A DNA stretch of 64,000 nucleotides from Blastococcus fimeti (GCA_900102115.1 FNAW01000002.1:310001-374000); one strand, 5' to 3'; numbered from the stretch's first letter, positions 8,904-18,594 are shown. Numbers and translations are program-made. The notes: generated from the letters alone by a model not told the origin.

Positions 8904-10016
8904 ATGCTGATGGCTTTCGACAAGGAGCAGGAAGAGCTGCGCCGGACCTTGCGCCGCTTCCTCGAGACCAAGGCCTCCTCCGAGGAGGTCCGCCGCCTCA
9001 TGGAGACCGAGGAGGGCTACGACGCCGCCGTCTGGAAGCAGATGGCCGAGCAGCTCGGCCTGCAGGGCCTGGCCATCCCGGAGGAGTTCGGTGGCTCCGG
9101 CTTCGGCATCCTCGAGACCGCGCTGGTGACCGAGGAGATGGGCCGCGCGCTGCTGCCCGCGCCGTACCTGGCCACCGTCCTCGGCGCCAACCTGCTCCAG
9201 CTGTCGGACGACCAGCAGGCCAAGGCCGACCTCCTCCCGGGCATCGCCGACGGCTCGACCATCGCGACCGTCGCGCTGGCCGAGGCCGATGGGAAGTGGA
9301 CGGCCGACAACCTGTCGACCACCGCCACCGCGGCCGGCGACGGCTGGACCCTCGAGGGCCAGAAGTCCTACGTCCTGGACGGCACCACGGCCTCGCTGCT
9401 GCTGGTCGTCGCGCAGGCCCCGGGCGGCCCCAGCGTCTTCGCGGTCGAGGGCGACGCCGCCGGCGTCACCCGCCGGTCGCTGGACACCCTGGACATGACC
9501 CGCAAGCTCGCCGAGGTCGGCTTCTCCGGCACCCCGGCGCGGCTCATCGGCGCCGAGGGCGACGCCGCGACGCTCGTCCCCCGCCTGATGCAGATCGCGG
9601 TCGTCCTGCTGGCCACCGAGCAGGTCGGCGGCGCCCAGCGCTGCCTCGAGCGCACCGTCGAGTACGTGAACATCCGCTTCCAGTTCGGCCGTCCGGTCGG
9701 CAGCTTCCAGGCCGTCAAGCACCGCTGCGCCGACATGCTGCTCGAGGTCGAGTCCGCCCGCTCCGCGGCCTACTACGCCCTGTGGGCGCTGGCCGAGGGC
9801 GCCGACGACGCCGCCATCTCGGTGGACCTGGCGAAGGCGTACTGCTCGGAGGCCTACTGGATCGCGGCCTCCGACTCCATCCAGCTGCACGGCGGCATCG
9901 CGTTCACGTGGGAGCACGACGCCCACCTGTACTACCGCCGGGCCAAGTCCACGAGCCTGCTGTTCGGCACCCCGACCGAGCGCTGGGACGCCGTGGCCGA
10001 GAAGCTGCTCGCCTGA
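8904..10016 (+). CDS. Acyl-CoA dehydrogenase (short, FadE-like)
   Basis: This 370-residue acyl-CoA dehydrogenase homologue has LGLQGLAIPEEFGGSGFG near residues 50-70, a middle domain, and C-terminal FQFGRPVGSFQAVKHRCADM and QLHGGIAFTWEHDAHLYYRR. The FAD-contact region FQFGRPVGSFQAVKH is intact. An ATG at 8910 is an alternative start. It is the last gene of the ligase-dehydrogenase operon and is followed by a strong hairpin. Confidence 0.9.
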   Translation: MLMAFDKEQEELRRTLRRFLETKASSEEVRRLMETEEGYDAAVWKQMAEQLGLQGLAIPEEFGGSGFGILETALVTEEMGRALLPAPYLATVLGANLLQLSDDQQAKADLLPGIADGSTIATVALAEADGKWTADNLSTTATAAGDGWTLEGQKSYVLDGTTASLLLVVAQAPGGPSVFAVEGDAAGVTRRSLDTLDMTRKLAEVGFSGTPARLIGAEGDAATLVPRLMQIAVVLLATEQVGGAQRCLERTVEYVNIRFQFGRPVGSFQAVKHRCADMLLEVESARSAAYYALWALAEGADDAAISVDLAKAYCSEAYWIAASDSIQLHGGIAFTWEHDAHLYYRRAKSTSLLFGTPTERWDAVAEKLLA

Positions 10017-10032
10017 CGCCACCGCGCACCTG

Positions 10033-10070
10033 CGACCCCCGCGTCGGCCCCCGGGCCGGCGCGGGGGTCG
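10033..10070 (+). terminator. Hairpin terminator after the acyl-CoA operon
   Basis: CGACCCCCGCG (10033-10043) pairs with CGCGGGGGTCG (10060-10070), with a further inner CGGCCC/GGGCCG stem. It starts 16 bases after the dehydrogenase stop and is followed by TTGCGTT. Confidence 0.7.
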
Positions 10071-10118
10071 TTGCGTTCCCGGCGGGCGGGTGGGCGGCGG
10101 ACCGGCTAGAACGAGGGC

Positions 10119-10871
10119 ATGTGCCATGACCACGACAGCCGTCCCCCCGCCCCACCGCGCAGCGGCGAGGTCGCCGAACGGGCCTCCCTCACCCTGACCT
10201 CCGCCGACGGCACGCAGTTCACCGCCGCGTACGCCGCACCGGCCGGCACACCGGGTGCCGGGGTCGTCGTGCTGCCCGACATCCGCGGCCTGCACCCCTA
10301 CTACGTGGCGCTGGCCGAGCGCTTCGCCGAGGCCGGCGTCGCCGCGGTCGCCGTCGACTGGTTCGGCCGCACGGCGGGCCTGCCGGAGGGCGGCACGCGC
10401 GGTGAGGACTTCGGCTGGCAGGAGCACATCCCGCAGACGACGACGGCGGGCATCGACGCCGACATCGTCGCTGCCATGGCCGAGCTGCGTGCCCGGCACG
10501 GTGCCGACCTGCCCGTGGTCACCGTGGGCTTCTGCTTCGGCGGGAGCCACTCCTGGCGGCAGTCCGGCGGGGACCTCGGCCTGGCGGGGTGCGCGGGCTT
10601 CTACGGCCGCCCCTCGATGGTCGGGGACGCCGCGGAGCGCGCGCACCTGCCCACGGTGATGCTCATCGCCGGCGCGGACTCCGCGACCCCCGTCGAGGCC
10701 CAGCTGGCCCTGGCCGAGACGATGCGCGGCGCCGGTGCCGAGGTGGACGCCCAGGTCTACGAGGGGGCGCCGCACTCGTTCTTCGACCGCGCCTACGGCG
10801 ACTGGAGCGACGCATGCCGGGACGCGTGGGAGCACGTCCTCGCGCTCACCGACCGGGTCGCCCGGGCCTGA
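10119..10871 (+). CDS. Dienelactone hydrolase family protein
   Basis: This 250-residue alpha/beta hydrolase has the dienelactone hydrolase triad: Cys139 in GFCFGGS, Asp187 in GADSATPV and His219 in PHSFFDRA. VVVLPDIRGLHPYY provides the oxyanion region. Substrates in this family are dienelactones or other small esters; no aromatic-degradation genes are adjacent, so the substrate is uncertain. The N-terminus MCHDHDSRPP is unusual in having a Cys-His-Asp-His cluster. No signal peptide is visible. Confidence 0.86.
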   Translation: MCHDHDSRPPAPPRSGEVAERASLTLTSADGTQFTAAYAAPAGTPGAGVVVLPDIRGLHPYYVALAERFAEAGVAAVAVDWFGRTAGLPEGGTRGEDFGWQEHIPQTTTAGIDADIVAAMAELRARHGADLPVVTVGFCFGGSHSWRQSGGDLGLAGCAGFYGRPSMVGDAAERAHLPTVMLIAGADSATPVEAQLALAETMRGAGAEVDAQVYEGAPHSFFDRAYGDWSDACRDAWEHVLALTDRVARA

Positions 10872-10886
10872 GTCCCGCGCGAACGG

Positions 10887-10928
10887 CCGCGGCCGGGTGG
10901 ACCAGTCTCCTGGTCCACCCGGCCGCGG
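10887..10928. terminator. Perfect bidirectional hairpin terminator
   Basis: CCGCGGCCGGGTGGACCA (10887-10904) and its exact complement (10911-10928) make an 18-bp stem with a 6-base loop. It lies between the convergent hydrolase and ABC-transporter operons and probably stops both. Confidence 0.85.
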
Positions 10929-10952
10929 GTCGTGCTGTCGTGCTGAGTGCGA

Positions 10953-11984
10953 TCAGGCAGGCGCCGAGGCCAGCTCCCGGTTGCCCTCGGGAGCCTGCTC
11001 CCCCACGAGCGGGAAGTGGCAGGCCACGAACTGGCCCTGCGCCACCTCACGCATCTGCGGCTCCTCGGCCGCGCACAGGTCCGCCGCCCGCGGGCAGCGG
11101 GTGCGGAACCGGCAGCCCGACGGCGGGTTGACCGGTGAGGGGAGCTCGCCGACCAGTCCGGCGTCGCTGTGCTTGGCGTCCGGGTCCGGCTCCGGGATGG
11201 AGGCCAGCAACGCAGCCGTGTACGGGTGCGCCGGCCCGGCGTAGAGCTGGTCCGAGGGTGCGACCTCGCAGATCTTGCCGAGGTACATCACCGCGACGCG
11301 GTCGCTGATGTTCTTCACCACGGCCAGGTCGTGGGCGATGAAGACCATCGTGAGCTCGAACTCGGCCTTGAGGTCCTCGAGCAGGTTGAGGATCTGCGCC
11401 TGCACCGAGACGTCCAGCGCGGACACCGGCTCGTCGCAGATCAGCACCTCCGGCCGCATGATCAGCGAGCGCGCGATCGACACCCGCTGGCACTGACCAC
11501 CGGACATCTCGTGCGGCCGGCGCGAGCCGGCCCGCTCCGGGTCGAGCCCGACCTCGGCCAGCATCTGGTCGACCCGGGGGTCGCTGCTGTCCTTGCCCTC
11601 CCAGATCGACAGGCCCTCGGCGACGATGTCCTTGACCCGGCGCCGCGGGTTCAGCGACGAGATCGGGTCCTGGTAGATCATCTGCAGCTTGGTGCGGCTG
11701 CGCCGGAGCTCGTCGGCACTGAGCGAGCTCAGGTCCTTCTCGTCGAAGATGATCTTGCCGCTGGTCGGCCGGGGCGCCTGCATGATCGCCCGGCCGGTCG
11801 TCGACTTGCCGCAGCCGGACTCGCCGACCAGACCCAGCGTCTCGCCCTTGGCGATGTCGAAGCTGATGCCCGAGACGGCGTGGACCTTCTGCCCCTTCTC
11901 CAGCGGGAACTCCACCACCAGACCCTCGACACGCAGGACGATGTCGTCCCGGTCCCGGAGGTGGGCGGTACCGGTGCCGGCCAT
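10953..11984 (-). CDS. Peptide-type ABC transporter ATP-binding protein, OppF/DppF
   Basis: This 343-residue ATPase has Walker A GESGCGKSTTG, signature MSGGQCQRVSIAR (Cys replaces the usual Arg after GGQ), Walker B VLICDEPVSALDVS and the switch His in IAHDLAVVK. The C-terminal oligopeptide-family extension has the cysteine-rich GCRFRTRCPRAADLC. The start at ATG 11984 is preferred because TGATG couples it to the upstream ATPase gene; the longer open frame is not protein-like. It is the last gene of the binding-protein/oppBCDF operon and energises uptake at the inner membrane face. Confidence 0.93.
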   Translation of the reverse strand: MAGTGTAHLRDRDDIVLRVEGLVVEFPLEKGQKVHAVSGISFDIAKGETLGLVGESGCGKSTTGRAIMQAPRPTSGKIIFDEKDLSSLSADELRRSRTKLQMIYQDPISSLNPRRRVKDIVAEGLSIWEGKDSSDPRVDQMLAEVGLDPERAGSRRPHEMSGGQCQRVSIARSLIMRPEVLICDEPVSALDVSVQAQILNLLEDLKAEFELTMVFIAHDLAVVKNISDRVAVMYLGKICEVAPSDQLYAGPAHPYTAALLASIPEPDPDAKHSDAGLVGELPSPVNPPSGCRFRTRCPRAADLCAAEEPQMREVAQGQFVACHFPLVGEQAPEGNRELASAPA

Positions 11985-13084
11985 CAGGCTGCTCCTGCCG
12001 TTGCGAGAACCGTGCTGTCCAGGGGGGTGCCGGCAGCGGTGCGCCCGGCGGCCACGTTGCGCGCGAGCGCTTCCTGACCGGCGGTCGTCCCGACCGGGAA
12101 GTGGCAGGCCGCCTCGTGCCCGGCGGCGTGCGGTGCGAGCACCGGCGTCTCCGTCAGGCACTTGTCCTGCGCGTAGTTGCAGCGCGGGGCGAACGGACAG
12201 CCCGCCGGCGGGTCCACGAGGTCCGGCGGCCGGCCCGGGATGGCCTGCAGCCTGGAGTGGCTCGGCTGGTGGAGCCGCGGGATCGACCGCAGCAGCCCCT
12301 CGGTGTAGGGGTGCCGGTTGCGGGCGAACAGCTCACGGGTGGGGGCCCGCTCGACGATGCGGCCCGCGTACATGACGGCGATCTCGTCCGCTCGCCCGGC
12401 GACCACGCCGAGGTCGTGGGTGATGATGATCAGCCCCATGTTGCGCTGGGTCTGCTGGGACTCCAGCAGGTCCAGGATCTGGCGCTGGACGGTGACGTCC
12501 AGCGCCGTCGTCGGCTCGTCGGCGACCAGGAGCTTGGGGCTGCAGGCCAGCGCGATCGCGATGGTGACGCGCTGCCGCATGCCGCCGGAGAGCTGGTGCG
12601 GGTACTCCCCCAGCCGCCGCTCCGCCGCCGGGATGCCGACGGACTTGAGCAGCTCGACGGCGTGCGCCTTGGCGACCTTGCCCTTCTCGTTCAGGTGGAT
12701 CCCCAGGGACTCGGTGATCTGCTCGCCGATCTTGGTGACCGGGTTGAGCGAGGTCATCGGGTCCTGCAGGACCATCGCCATCTCGGCGCCCCAGATGGTG
12801 CGCATCTCCTTGTTCTTCATGGTCGTGAGCTCACGACCCTCGAAGCGCACGGAGCCCTCGCGGATGGTGTTCGTCTTGGGGAGCAGGTTCATGATCGACC
12901 GCGAGAGCACGGTCTTGCCCGAACCGGACTCACCGACGACGCCGAGCGTCTTTCCCCGGTCGACCCGGAGCGAGACGCCGTCCACCGCCTTCACGATCCC
13001 GCGCGGGGTGTCGAAGTAGGTGCGCAGGTCGTCCACTTCGAGAAGCGGCTCGTTCGCTCGGCCTGCCAACTGTGCGTTGGTCAC
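11984..13084 (-). CDS. Peptide-type ABC transporter ATP-binding protein, OppD/DppD
   Basis: This 366-residue ATPase has Walker A GESGSGKTVLSR, signature LSGGMRQRVTIA, Walker B LLVADEPTTALDVT, and the family C-terminal motif CPFAPRCNYAQDKC, which in DppD relatives can bind an iron-sulfur cluster. Start and stop overlap its neighbours (ATGA with the permease upstream, TGATG with OppF downstream), indicating tight translational coupling. Confidence 0.93.
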   Translation of the reverse strand: MTNAQLAGRANEPLLEVDDLRTYFDTPRGIVKAVDGVSLRVDRGKTLGVVGESGSGKTVLSRSIMNLLPKTNTIREGSVRFEGRELTTMKNKEMRTIWGAEMAMVLQDPMTSLNPVTKIGEQITESLGIHLNEKGKVAKAHAVELLKSVGIPAAERRLGEYPHQLSGGMRQRVTIAIALACSPKLLVADEPTTALDVTVQRQILDLLESQQTQRNMGLIIITHDLGVVAGRADEIAVMYAGRIVERAPTRELFARNRHPYTEGLLRSIPRLHQPSHSRLQAIPGRPPDLVDPPAGCPFAPRCNYAQDKCLTETPVLAPHAAGHEAACHFPVGTTAGQEALARNVAAGRTAAGTPLDSTVLATAGAA

Positions 13085-14082
13085 AGGTTGCTCCCTCGGA
13101 CATCGAAGCGGGTGCGGAGCGAGTCGCCGACCAGGTTCAGCGACAGCACCGTGAGGAACATGGCGATGGAGGGGATGAGGACGACGTGCGGGGCCTCGCT
13201 GAGGTACCGCTTGCCGTCGAAGATCATCCCGCCCCAGGTGGGTGCCGGCTGCTGGACGCTGAGTCCGAGGAAGGCGAGCGTCCCTTCCAGGACGATCACC
13301 ACACCCATCGCGACCAGGCCGAACGCGGCCACCGGGAGCACCACGTTGGGCAGGATCTCCCGTGCGAGCACCCGGGAGTTCTTCGCGCCCATCGTCCGGG
13401 AGGCTCGGACGAACTCGCGCTCGGCGACGGCGAGCGTCGTCGCCCGCGCCACACGGGTGTAGATCGGGATCGACAGGAAGCCGACGATCAGCGAGATCAC
13501 GACCAGGCTCCGGCCGACGAACGCCAGCAGCACGAGCAGCAGGACGAGCGCCGGGAACGCCAGGATGATGTTGATGATCGTCATCAGGACGGTCTCGAGC
13601 TTGCCGCGGAAGAAGCCCGCGATGATGCCGATGAAACCGCCGACGACCATGCCGATGGCGACGGCCGTGACGCTGATCGTCACCGAGACGCGCGCACCGT
13701 GGACCAGGCGGGCCAGGGTGTCGCGGCCCAGGCCGTCGGTGCCCAGCCAGTGCTCGGGGCCGGGGTAGGCCAGCTTGTTGAGCACGTCAGGGACCAGCGG
13801 GTCCTTGACCGGCAGGATGTTGGCGAAGACGGCGCAGACGAGCACCGCCACCAGCCAGGTGACCGCCAGCCAGAAGGTGACGCCGAAACCGCGCTTCTTC
13901 TTGGCGGGCGGACCGGCGACGGCCTCTGCGACCGCCCCCGTCCCGCCGTCGATCGGTCCTGCCCCGTCGGGCGCCCCTGGGTGCGGGGCACCCAGGTTGG
14001 GCATCGGGGTGCTCACGTCGCCCTGAGCCGCGTTGCCGTGGGTCGTGCGCGGCGGATCAAACTCTTGCCGAACTGCGTCCAT
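13081..14082 (-). CDS. Peptide-type ABC transporter permease, OppC/DppC
   Basis: This 333-residue permease has about six transmembrane helices and the EAA loop EFVRASRTMGAKNSRVLARE that docks the ATPase. A proline/glycine-rich cytoplasmic N-terminal extension of about 65 residues precedes the first helix, longer than usual. It overlaps the OppB gene by 26 bases and the OppD gene by 4. Confidence 0.92.
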   Translation of the reverse strand: MDAVRQEFDPPRTTHGNAAQGDVSTPMPNLGAPHPGAPDGAGPIDGGTGAVAEAVAGPPAKKKRGFGVTFWLAVTWLVAVLVCAVFANILPVKDPLVPDVLNKLAYPGPEHWLGTDGLGRDTLARLVHGARVSVTISVTAVAIGMVVGGFIGIIAGFFRGKLETVLMTIINIILAFPALVLLLVLLAFVGRSLVVISLIVGFLSIPIYTRVARATTLAVAEREFVRASRTMGAKNSRVLAREILPNVVLPVAAFGLVAMGVVIVLEGTLAFLGLSVQQPAPTWGGMIFDGKRYLSEAPHVVLIPSIAMFLTVLSLNLVGDSLRTRFDVRGSNL

Positions 14083-15016
14083 GCGAGATCCTCGGGTCCA
14101 GGTACGAGTAAAGGATGTCGACGGTGAAGTTCACGACGACGTAGCTGACGGCGATCACCAGCGCGACGCCCTGCACCATGAGGAGGTCGCGCACCAGCAC
14201 GGCCTCCAGCAGGAGGCGACCGACGCCGGGCACCGCGAACAGGGTCTCGATGACGACCGACCCACCGATGATCGCTCCGACCTGCACGCCGGCCACCGTC
14301 AACAGCGAGAACGACGACGGGCGCAGTGCGTGCCGGAAGAGGATCCGCCGGTTGGAGACGCCCTTCACCCGGGCCATGGTCACGAAGTCCTGCTGCAACG
14401 TCGCGATCATGTCCGTGCGGAGGAGCCGGGTGTAGACCGCCATCTCGGCGATCGCCAGCGACAACGCCGGCAGCAACGCCGACCTGAGGTTCTGCACCGG
14501 GTTGTCGGTGAAGTTCACCCAGCCGGTCGCGGGCAGGACGCCCAGCCACACGGCGAACACCAGGATGAGCAGGATCGCCACCATGAAGTTCGGCACCGCG
14601 AGGAGGCCGAAGCTGGTGCTGCTGATCACCTTGTCGGTGCGGGTGCCGGCCCGGTAGGCCGACAGCATCCCGACCGGGATGGCGATCGCCAGCGCGATGA
14701 CGATGGCGAGGAGGCCGATCTCCGCGGTGACGGGCAGTCGCTCGATGATCGCCTGGCTGACCGGCTCGTTCGTCCGGTAGGAGCGACCGAAGTCGCCGGT
14801 CAGGGCGTCCCCGATCCAGTGCAGGTAGCGCACCGGGAGGGGGTCGTCGAGGCTCAGCTCGCTGCGGACGGCCGCGATCGCCTCGGGCGTCGCGTTCTCC
14901 GCACCCAGGATCTGCAGCGCCGGGTCACCGGGCAGCAGGCTGGTCATCAGGAAGGTCAGGATCGACACCGCCAGCAGGGTGGCGATGAGCGACGGGAGCC
15001 TGCGTAGGACATACAC
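14057..15016 (-). CDS. Peptide-type ABC transporter permease, OppB/DppB
   Basis: This 319-residue permease starts MYVLRRLPSLIATLLAVSIL with the first helix, then the periplasmic loop DPALQILGAE, and has the EAA-type loop DFVTMARVKGVSNRRILFRH. Only 6 bases separate it from the stop of the proximal binding-protein gene, so binding protein 1 and oppBCDF form one operon. Confidence 0.92.
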   Translation of the reverse strand: MYVLRRLPSLIATLLAVSILTFLMTSLLPGDPALQILGAENATPEAIAAVRSELSLDDPLPVRYLHWIGDALTGDFGRSYRTNEPVSQAIIERLPVTAEIGLLAIVIALAIAIPVGMLSAYRAGTRTDKVISSTSFGLLAVPNFMVAILLILVFAVWLGVLPATGWVNFTDNPVQNLRSALLPALSLAIAEMAVYTRLLRTDMIATLQQDFVTMARVKGVSNRRILFRHALRPSSFSLLTVAGVQVGAIIGGSVVIETLFAVPGVGRLLLEAVLVRDLLMVQGVALVIAVSYVVVNFTVDILYSYLDPRISHGRSSARV

Positions 15017-15022
15017 GGGCGT

Positions 15023-16699
15023 CTACTCCACTCGCCAGACGTGGCCCCACATGGCCGTGGAGGCATTGGCACCGTTGCCCTCGGTGCCGTCCGGGAACGT
15101 CCAGCCGTCCAGGTTGCGGATGGCCTCCTTCGTGGCCAGCACCGTCAGGGTGCCGCCGCTGAAGGCGTTGGGGACGTTCTCGTTCAGGACCAGGCCGATC
15201 TCCTCGACCGCGGCCTTGCGGGCGTCGACGTCGGTCGTCGTCCGCAGGATCTCCAGCTGCTCGTCGATCTCCGGGCTCTGGAAGGCGGTCATGTTCAGCG
15301 GCCCCTCGGTGAAGGCGTCGTCGAAGACCAGGTACGGGTCGCGGTCGGCGCCGACGCGGGTGCAGCCGGTGTCGTAGTCGCGGGCCAGCATGTCCTGGAT
15401 CCAGGCGGCCTGCTCGGTCGCCTGCAGCTCGACCTGCGCGCCCAGCGCCTGCCACAGCGCCTGGTAGAGCTGGGACAGCTCGTTGAGGCTCGGGTCCGGC
15501 GGGCACTGGAACATGAACGACAGCGGCGTGCCGACGGGCTGGCCGTCGCTGCGCTCCGGGTCGTTGATGTAGTCGTCGTACAGCTCCTGCGCCTTCTCGA
15601 GGTCGTAGCCCGGGTAGGACTCGGCGACCTTCTCGGAGTACCAGGCGCTGTCGGGGCTCCAGAACTGCGTCTGCGGGGGCGTGACGCCGGAACCGCCGAG
15701 GACCTCGATCAGGGCCTCCTGGTCCACGGCGTGCACCAGGGCCTGCCGGACGCGGATGTCGTCGAACGGCGCGCGGCTGGTGTTGAGCGTCAGGCCACCG
15801 GAGTTGCTGCCCAGGTGCTCGAAGTTGTTGACGCCCTCGAGGTCGCGGGCCCGGATGACGGTGCTCTGCCGGAGCGACTGCATGACGTCGATGTCACCGC
15901 TCTGCAGGGACGCCAGGCGGGTGTCCTCGTCGGGGATCGGCCGGAACACGATCTCGTCCAGGTAGGGCTTGCCGTCCTGCCAGTAGTTTGCGTTCTTCTT
16001 CACGACCAGGCGGCTGTCGCGCTGCCAGCTCTCGAACACGAAGGGACCGGTGCCGACCGGGTTGGCGCCGGCGTCGGGGCCGGAAGCGGCCGCGGCGGTC
16101 GGCGAGAACGGCCAGCCCGAGGCGCCCACGAGGAGGTCGGGGAAGGCGGCGTTGGTCTCGGTCAGCTTGTAGACGACGGTGAGGTCGTCGACGACGTCGA
16201 GCGAGGTCACCTGGGCCAGCTGGGCGGCGAGCCGCGACCCGGTGCTCTTCAGGTAGGTGTCGAAGATCGTCTTGAGCGCCTCGGCGTTCAGCGGCGTGCC
16301 GTCGTGGAACTGCACGCCGGAGCGGAGCTTCAGCGTCCACTCCGTGAGGTCGGCGTTCGGCTCGAGCGACTCGGCGAGGTAGGGGCGGACCTCGCCGTCG
16401 GCGGAGCGCTGCATCAGCGGGTCGTAGATGGCGTACGCGACGTTGAGGCCGGGCTGGTTGAACGTGCCCTCGTGGGGCATCCAGCTGTTCGTCTCGGCCT
16501 CGAGCCCGACGGTGATCGTGCCACCCTCGACCGGGTCACCGGCCTCGACGGCTTCGTTCACCGCGCCGGCCTCGGCGTCCCCGTTCCCGTCCTCGGAGCC
16601 ACCACCGCAGGCGGCGCTGCCGAGCAGGAGACCAACGAGGCCCACGGATGCGAGGGCCCGTTTCCACGGACCTCTCATCGGGCGCCGATGTACTCGCAT
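15023..16699 (-). CDS. Family-5 substrate-binding lipoprotein 1 (operon-linked copy)
   Basis: This 558-residue extracytoplasmic solute-binding protein of the OppA/DppA family has an Arg-rich leader, hydrophobic segment and lipobox GSAAC with Cys31, so it is a membrane-anchored lipoprotein. Family signatures include YDPLMQRS, LKLRSGVQFHDGTPL, IPDEDTRLASLQSGDIDVMQ and CPPDPSLNELSQLYQ. AAGGAG lies 7 bases before ATG 16699; the upstream open frame is an artefact. It is the only one of the six copies directly joined to the permease genes. It is closest by eye to copy 5 at its N-terminus. The ligand is presumably a peptide or similar small solute, but the sequence does not fix it. Confidence 0.92.
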   Translation of the reverse strand: MRVHRRPMRGPWKRALASVGLVGLLLGSAACGGGSEDGNGDAEAGAVNEAVEAGDPVEGGTITVGLEAETNSWMPHEGTFNQPGLNVAYAIYDPLMQRSADGEVRPYLAESLEPNADLTEWTLKLRSGVQFHDGTPLNAEALKTIFDTYLKSTGSRLAAQLAQVTSLDVVDDLTVVYKLTETNAAFPDLLVGASGWPFSPTAAAASGPDAGANPVGTGPFVFESWQRDSRLVVKKNANYWQDGKPYLDEIVFRPIPDEDTRLASLQSGDIDVMQSLRQSTVIRARDLEGVNNFEHLGSNSGGLTLNTSRAPFDDIRVRQALVHAVDQEALIEVLGGSGVTPPQTQFWSPDSAWYSEKVAESYPGYDLEKAQELYDDYINDPERSDGQPVGTPLSFMFQCPPDPSLNELSQLYQALWQALGAQVELQATEQAAWIQDMLARDYDTGCTRVGADRDPYLVFDDAFTEGPLNMTAFQSPEIDEQLEILRTTTDVDARKAAVEEIGLVLNENVPNAFSGGTLTVLATKEAIRNLDGWTFPDGTEGNGANASTAMWGHVWRVE

Positions 16700-16789
16700 G
16701 TAATTACTCCTTGAGGTTCTTGCGTGCCGGCACAGCGACAGGCCGGCGAACGGCGCGTCGATGTGCGAGCGCCCACAGCGCGTGCTCGG

Positions 16790-16840
16790 AGTCTGTCCTA
16801 CGGGAGTGGGCTGCGTCACTAGGCGGCTCGCCACTCTCGT
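16790..16840 (-). promoter_or_regulatory. CRP-like operator and promoter of binding protein 1
   Basis: The 14-mer GTGGGCTGCGTCAC (16806-16819) matches GTGA-N6-TCAC with one mismatch and is 107 bases before the start codon. CAGACT (read on the minus strand, 16795-16790) lies 10 bases downstream and may be the -10. A second related segment lies 21 bases further upstream (16836), but is degenerate here. Confidence 0.6.
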
Positions 16841-16905
16841 CGGGTGTCGAACTATGCGATGCGCACAACGTCCCTGTGCGCTCCCGCCGGGGCGCCCAGC
16901 GCGGG

Positions 16906-18594
16906 TCACCCGGCCAGCCAGACGTGCCCCCACATGACCTGTGCGCTGGCCGCTCCGTTGCCCGTCGTCCCGTCCGGGAAGATCCATCCGGCCAGGTTCT
17001 TGACCGCCTCGCGCCCCGCCATGACGGTCAGCGTCCCGCCACTGAAGGTGTTGGGCACGTTCTCGTTGACCACCAGCCCGATCTCCTCGACGGCCGCCTT
17101 GCGCGCGGCCAGGTCGGTGGTGGTCCGCAGGATGTCGAGCTGTACGTCGATCTCCGGGCTCTGGAACGCCGTCATGTTCAGCGGCCCCTCGGTGAAGGCG
17201 GCGTCGAACACGATGAACGGGTCGCTGTCGGCACCCACCCTGGTGCACCCGGTGTCGTAGTCCCGCGCCAGCATCTTCTGGATCCAGGTCGCCTGCTCCA
17301 CCTGCTCGAGCTCGACCTGGGCCCCGAGCGCGCCGTAGAGCGACTGGACCAGCTGGGCCACCTCGTTGAGGCTGGGGTCCGGCGGGCAGCTGTAGGTGAA
17401 GGACAGCTGGGTGCCCACCGGCAGGCCGTCGGAGCGGTCCGGGTCGTTGATGTAGTCGTCGTACAGCTCCTGCGCCTTCTCGACGTCGTACGCCGGGTAG
17501 GCCTCGGCCACCTTCGCCGACCAGTAGGGGCTGTCCTCGCTGAAGAACTGCGTGGTCGGAGGCGTGACGCCCGCTCCGCCGAGGACCTCGATGATGGCCT
17601 CCTGGTCGAGCGCGTGGGCGAGGGCCTGCCGGACCCGGACGTCGTCGAACGGCGGCTTGCTCGTGTTGACCGTGCCGCCGCCGGAGTTGCTGCCGAGGTG
17701 CTCGTAGTTGTCGATGCCGTCGAGGTCGCGCGCGCGGATCACCGTGCTCTGCCGCAGCGACTGCATCACGTCGACGTCACCGCTCTGCAGGCTGGCCAGC
17801 CGGGTGTCCTCGTCCGGGATCGGCCGGAAGGTGATCCGGTCCAGGTGCGGCAGCCCCGGCTGCCAGTAGTCCTCGTTCTTCTCCACGACGAGCTGGCTGT
17901 CGCGCTGCCAGCTGACGAACCGGAACGGGCCGGTGCCCACCGGGCGGGCACCGGCGTCCTCGCCGGCCGCCGCCGCGGCCGTCGGCGAGAACGGCCATCC
18001 CGGGGAGGAGATGAGCAGCACGGGGAACGCGGCGTTCGCCTCCACCAGCCGGTAGACGACGGTCAGCTCGTCGACGACGTCCAGCGAGGTGACCTCGTCC
18101 AGCGAGGCGGCGGTGTTGGCCCCCGGGGCGGTGAGGTAGTCGTCGAAGATCGTCTTCAGCGCCTGCGCGTCCAGCGGTGTGTCGTCGTGGAACCGCACGC
18201 CCGGCCGGAGCGTCAGCGTCCACTCGGTGAGGTCGGCGTTCGGCTCCATCGACTCGGCCAGGTACGGCTCGACGTCGCCGTCCTCCGTCCGGTGCATGAG
18301 CGGGTCGTACAGGGCGTAGGCGACGTTGACACCGGGCTGGTTGAAGGTCCCCCTGCCGGGGAGCCAGCTGCTGGTCTCCGCCTCCAGCCCGACGACGATC
18401 TCGCCCCCGTCGACCGGCTCGCCCTGCTCGGAGATCTCGACGACCGCGCCCTCCTGCGGGTCCTCGGCGCCGGTGCTCCCCCCACCGTCGCCGTCGCCAC
18501 CACAGGCGGCAGTGCCGAGCAGCAGGACGACCAGCCCTGCGGCGACAGCGGCCCGCTGCCACGAGCCCGCCGTCGGACGCCGATGTCCTCGCAT
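16906..18594 (-). CDS. Family-5 substrate-binding lipoprotein 2
   Basis: This 562-residue OppA/DppA-family lipoprotein has lipobox GTAAC with Cys31 and conserved body motifs (RGTFNQPGVNVAYALYDPLM, WTLTLRPGVRFHDDTPL, CPPDPSLNEVAQLVQ). It is slightly longer than its siblings because of an acidic linker after the lipidated cysteine. It starts at ATG 18594 in the same MRGHRRP context as the other copies. No strong hairpin follows it, so some transcripts could continue into binding protein 1 and the permease genes. Confidence 0.92.
   Translation of the reverse strand: MRGHRRPTAGSWQRAAVAAGLVVLLLGTAACGGDGDGGGSTGAEDPQEGAVVEISEQGEPVDGGEIVVGLEAETSSWLPGRGTFNQPGVNVAYALYDPLMHRTEDGDVEPYLAESMEPNADLTEWTLTLRPGVRFHDDTPLDAQALKTIFDDYLTAPGANTAASLDEVTSLDVVDELTVVYRLVEANAAFPVLLISSPGWPFSPTAAAAAGEDAGARPVGTGPFRFVSWQRDSQLVVEKNEDYWQPGLPHLDRITFRPIPDEDTRLASLQSGDVDVMQSLRQSTVIRARDLDGIDNYEHLGSNSGGGTVNTSKPPFDDVRVRQALAHALDQEAIIEVLGGAGVTPPTTQFFSEDSPYWSAKVAEAYPAYDVEKAQELYDDYINDPDRSDGLPVGTQLSFTYSCPPDPSLNEVAQLVQSLYGALGAQVELEQVEQATWIQKMLARDYDTGCTRVGADSDPFIVFDAAFTEGPLNMTAFQSPEIDVQLDILRTTTDLAARKAAVEEIGLVVNENVPNTFSGGTLTVMAGREAVKNLAGWIFPDGTTGNGAASAQVMWGHVWLAG

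Noticed and set aside
16861..16881. Terminator after binding protein 2 (GCGCAC ... GTGCGC)
   Set aside because: The stem is only 6 bp with a 9-base loop, far weaker than the hairpins after the other copies.
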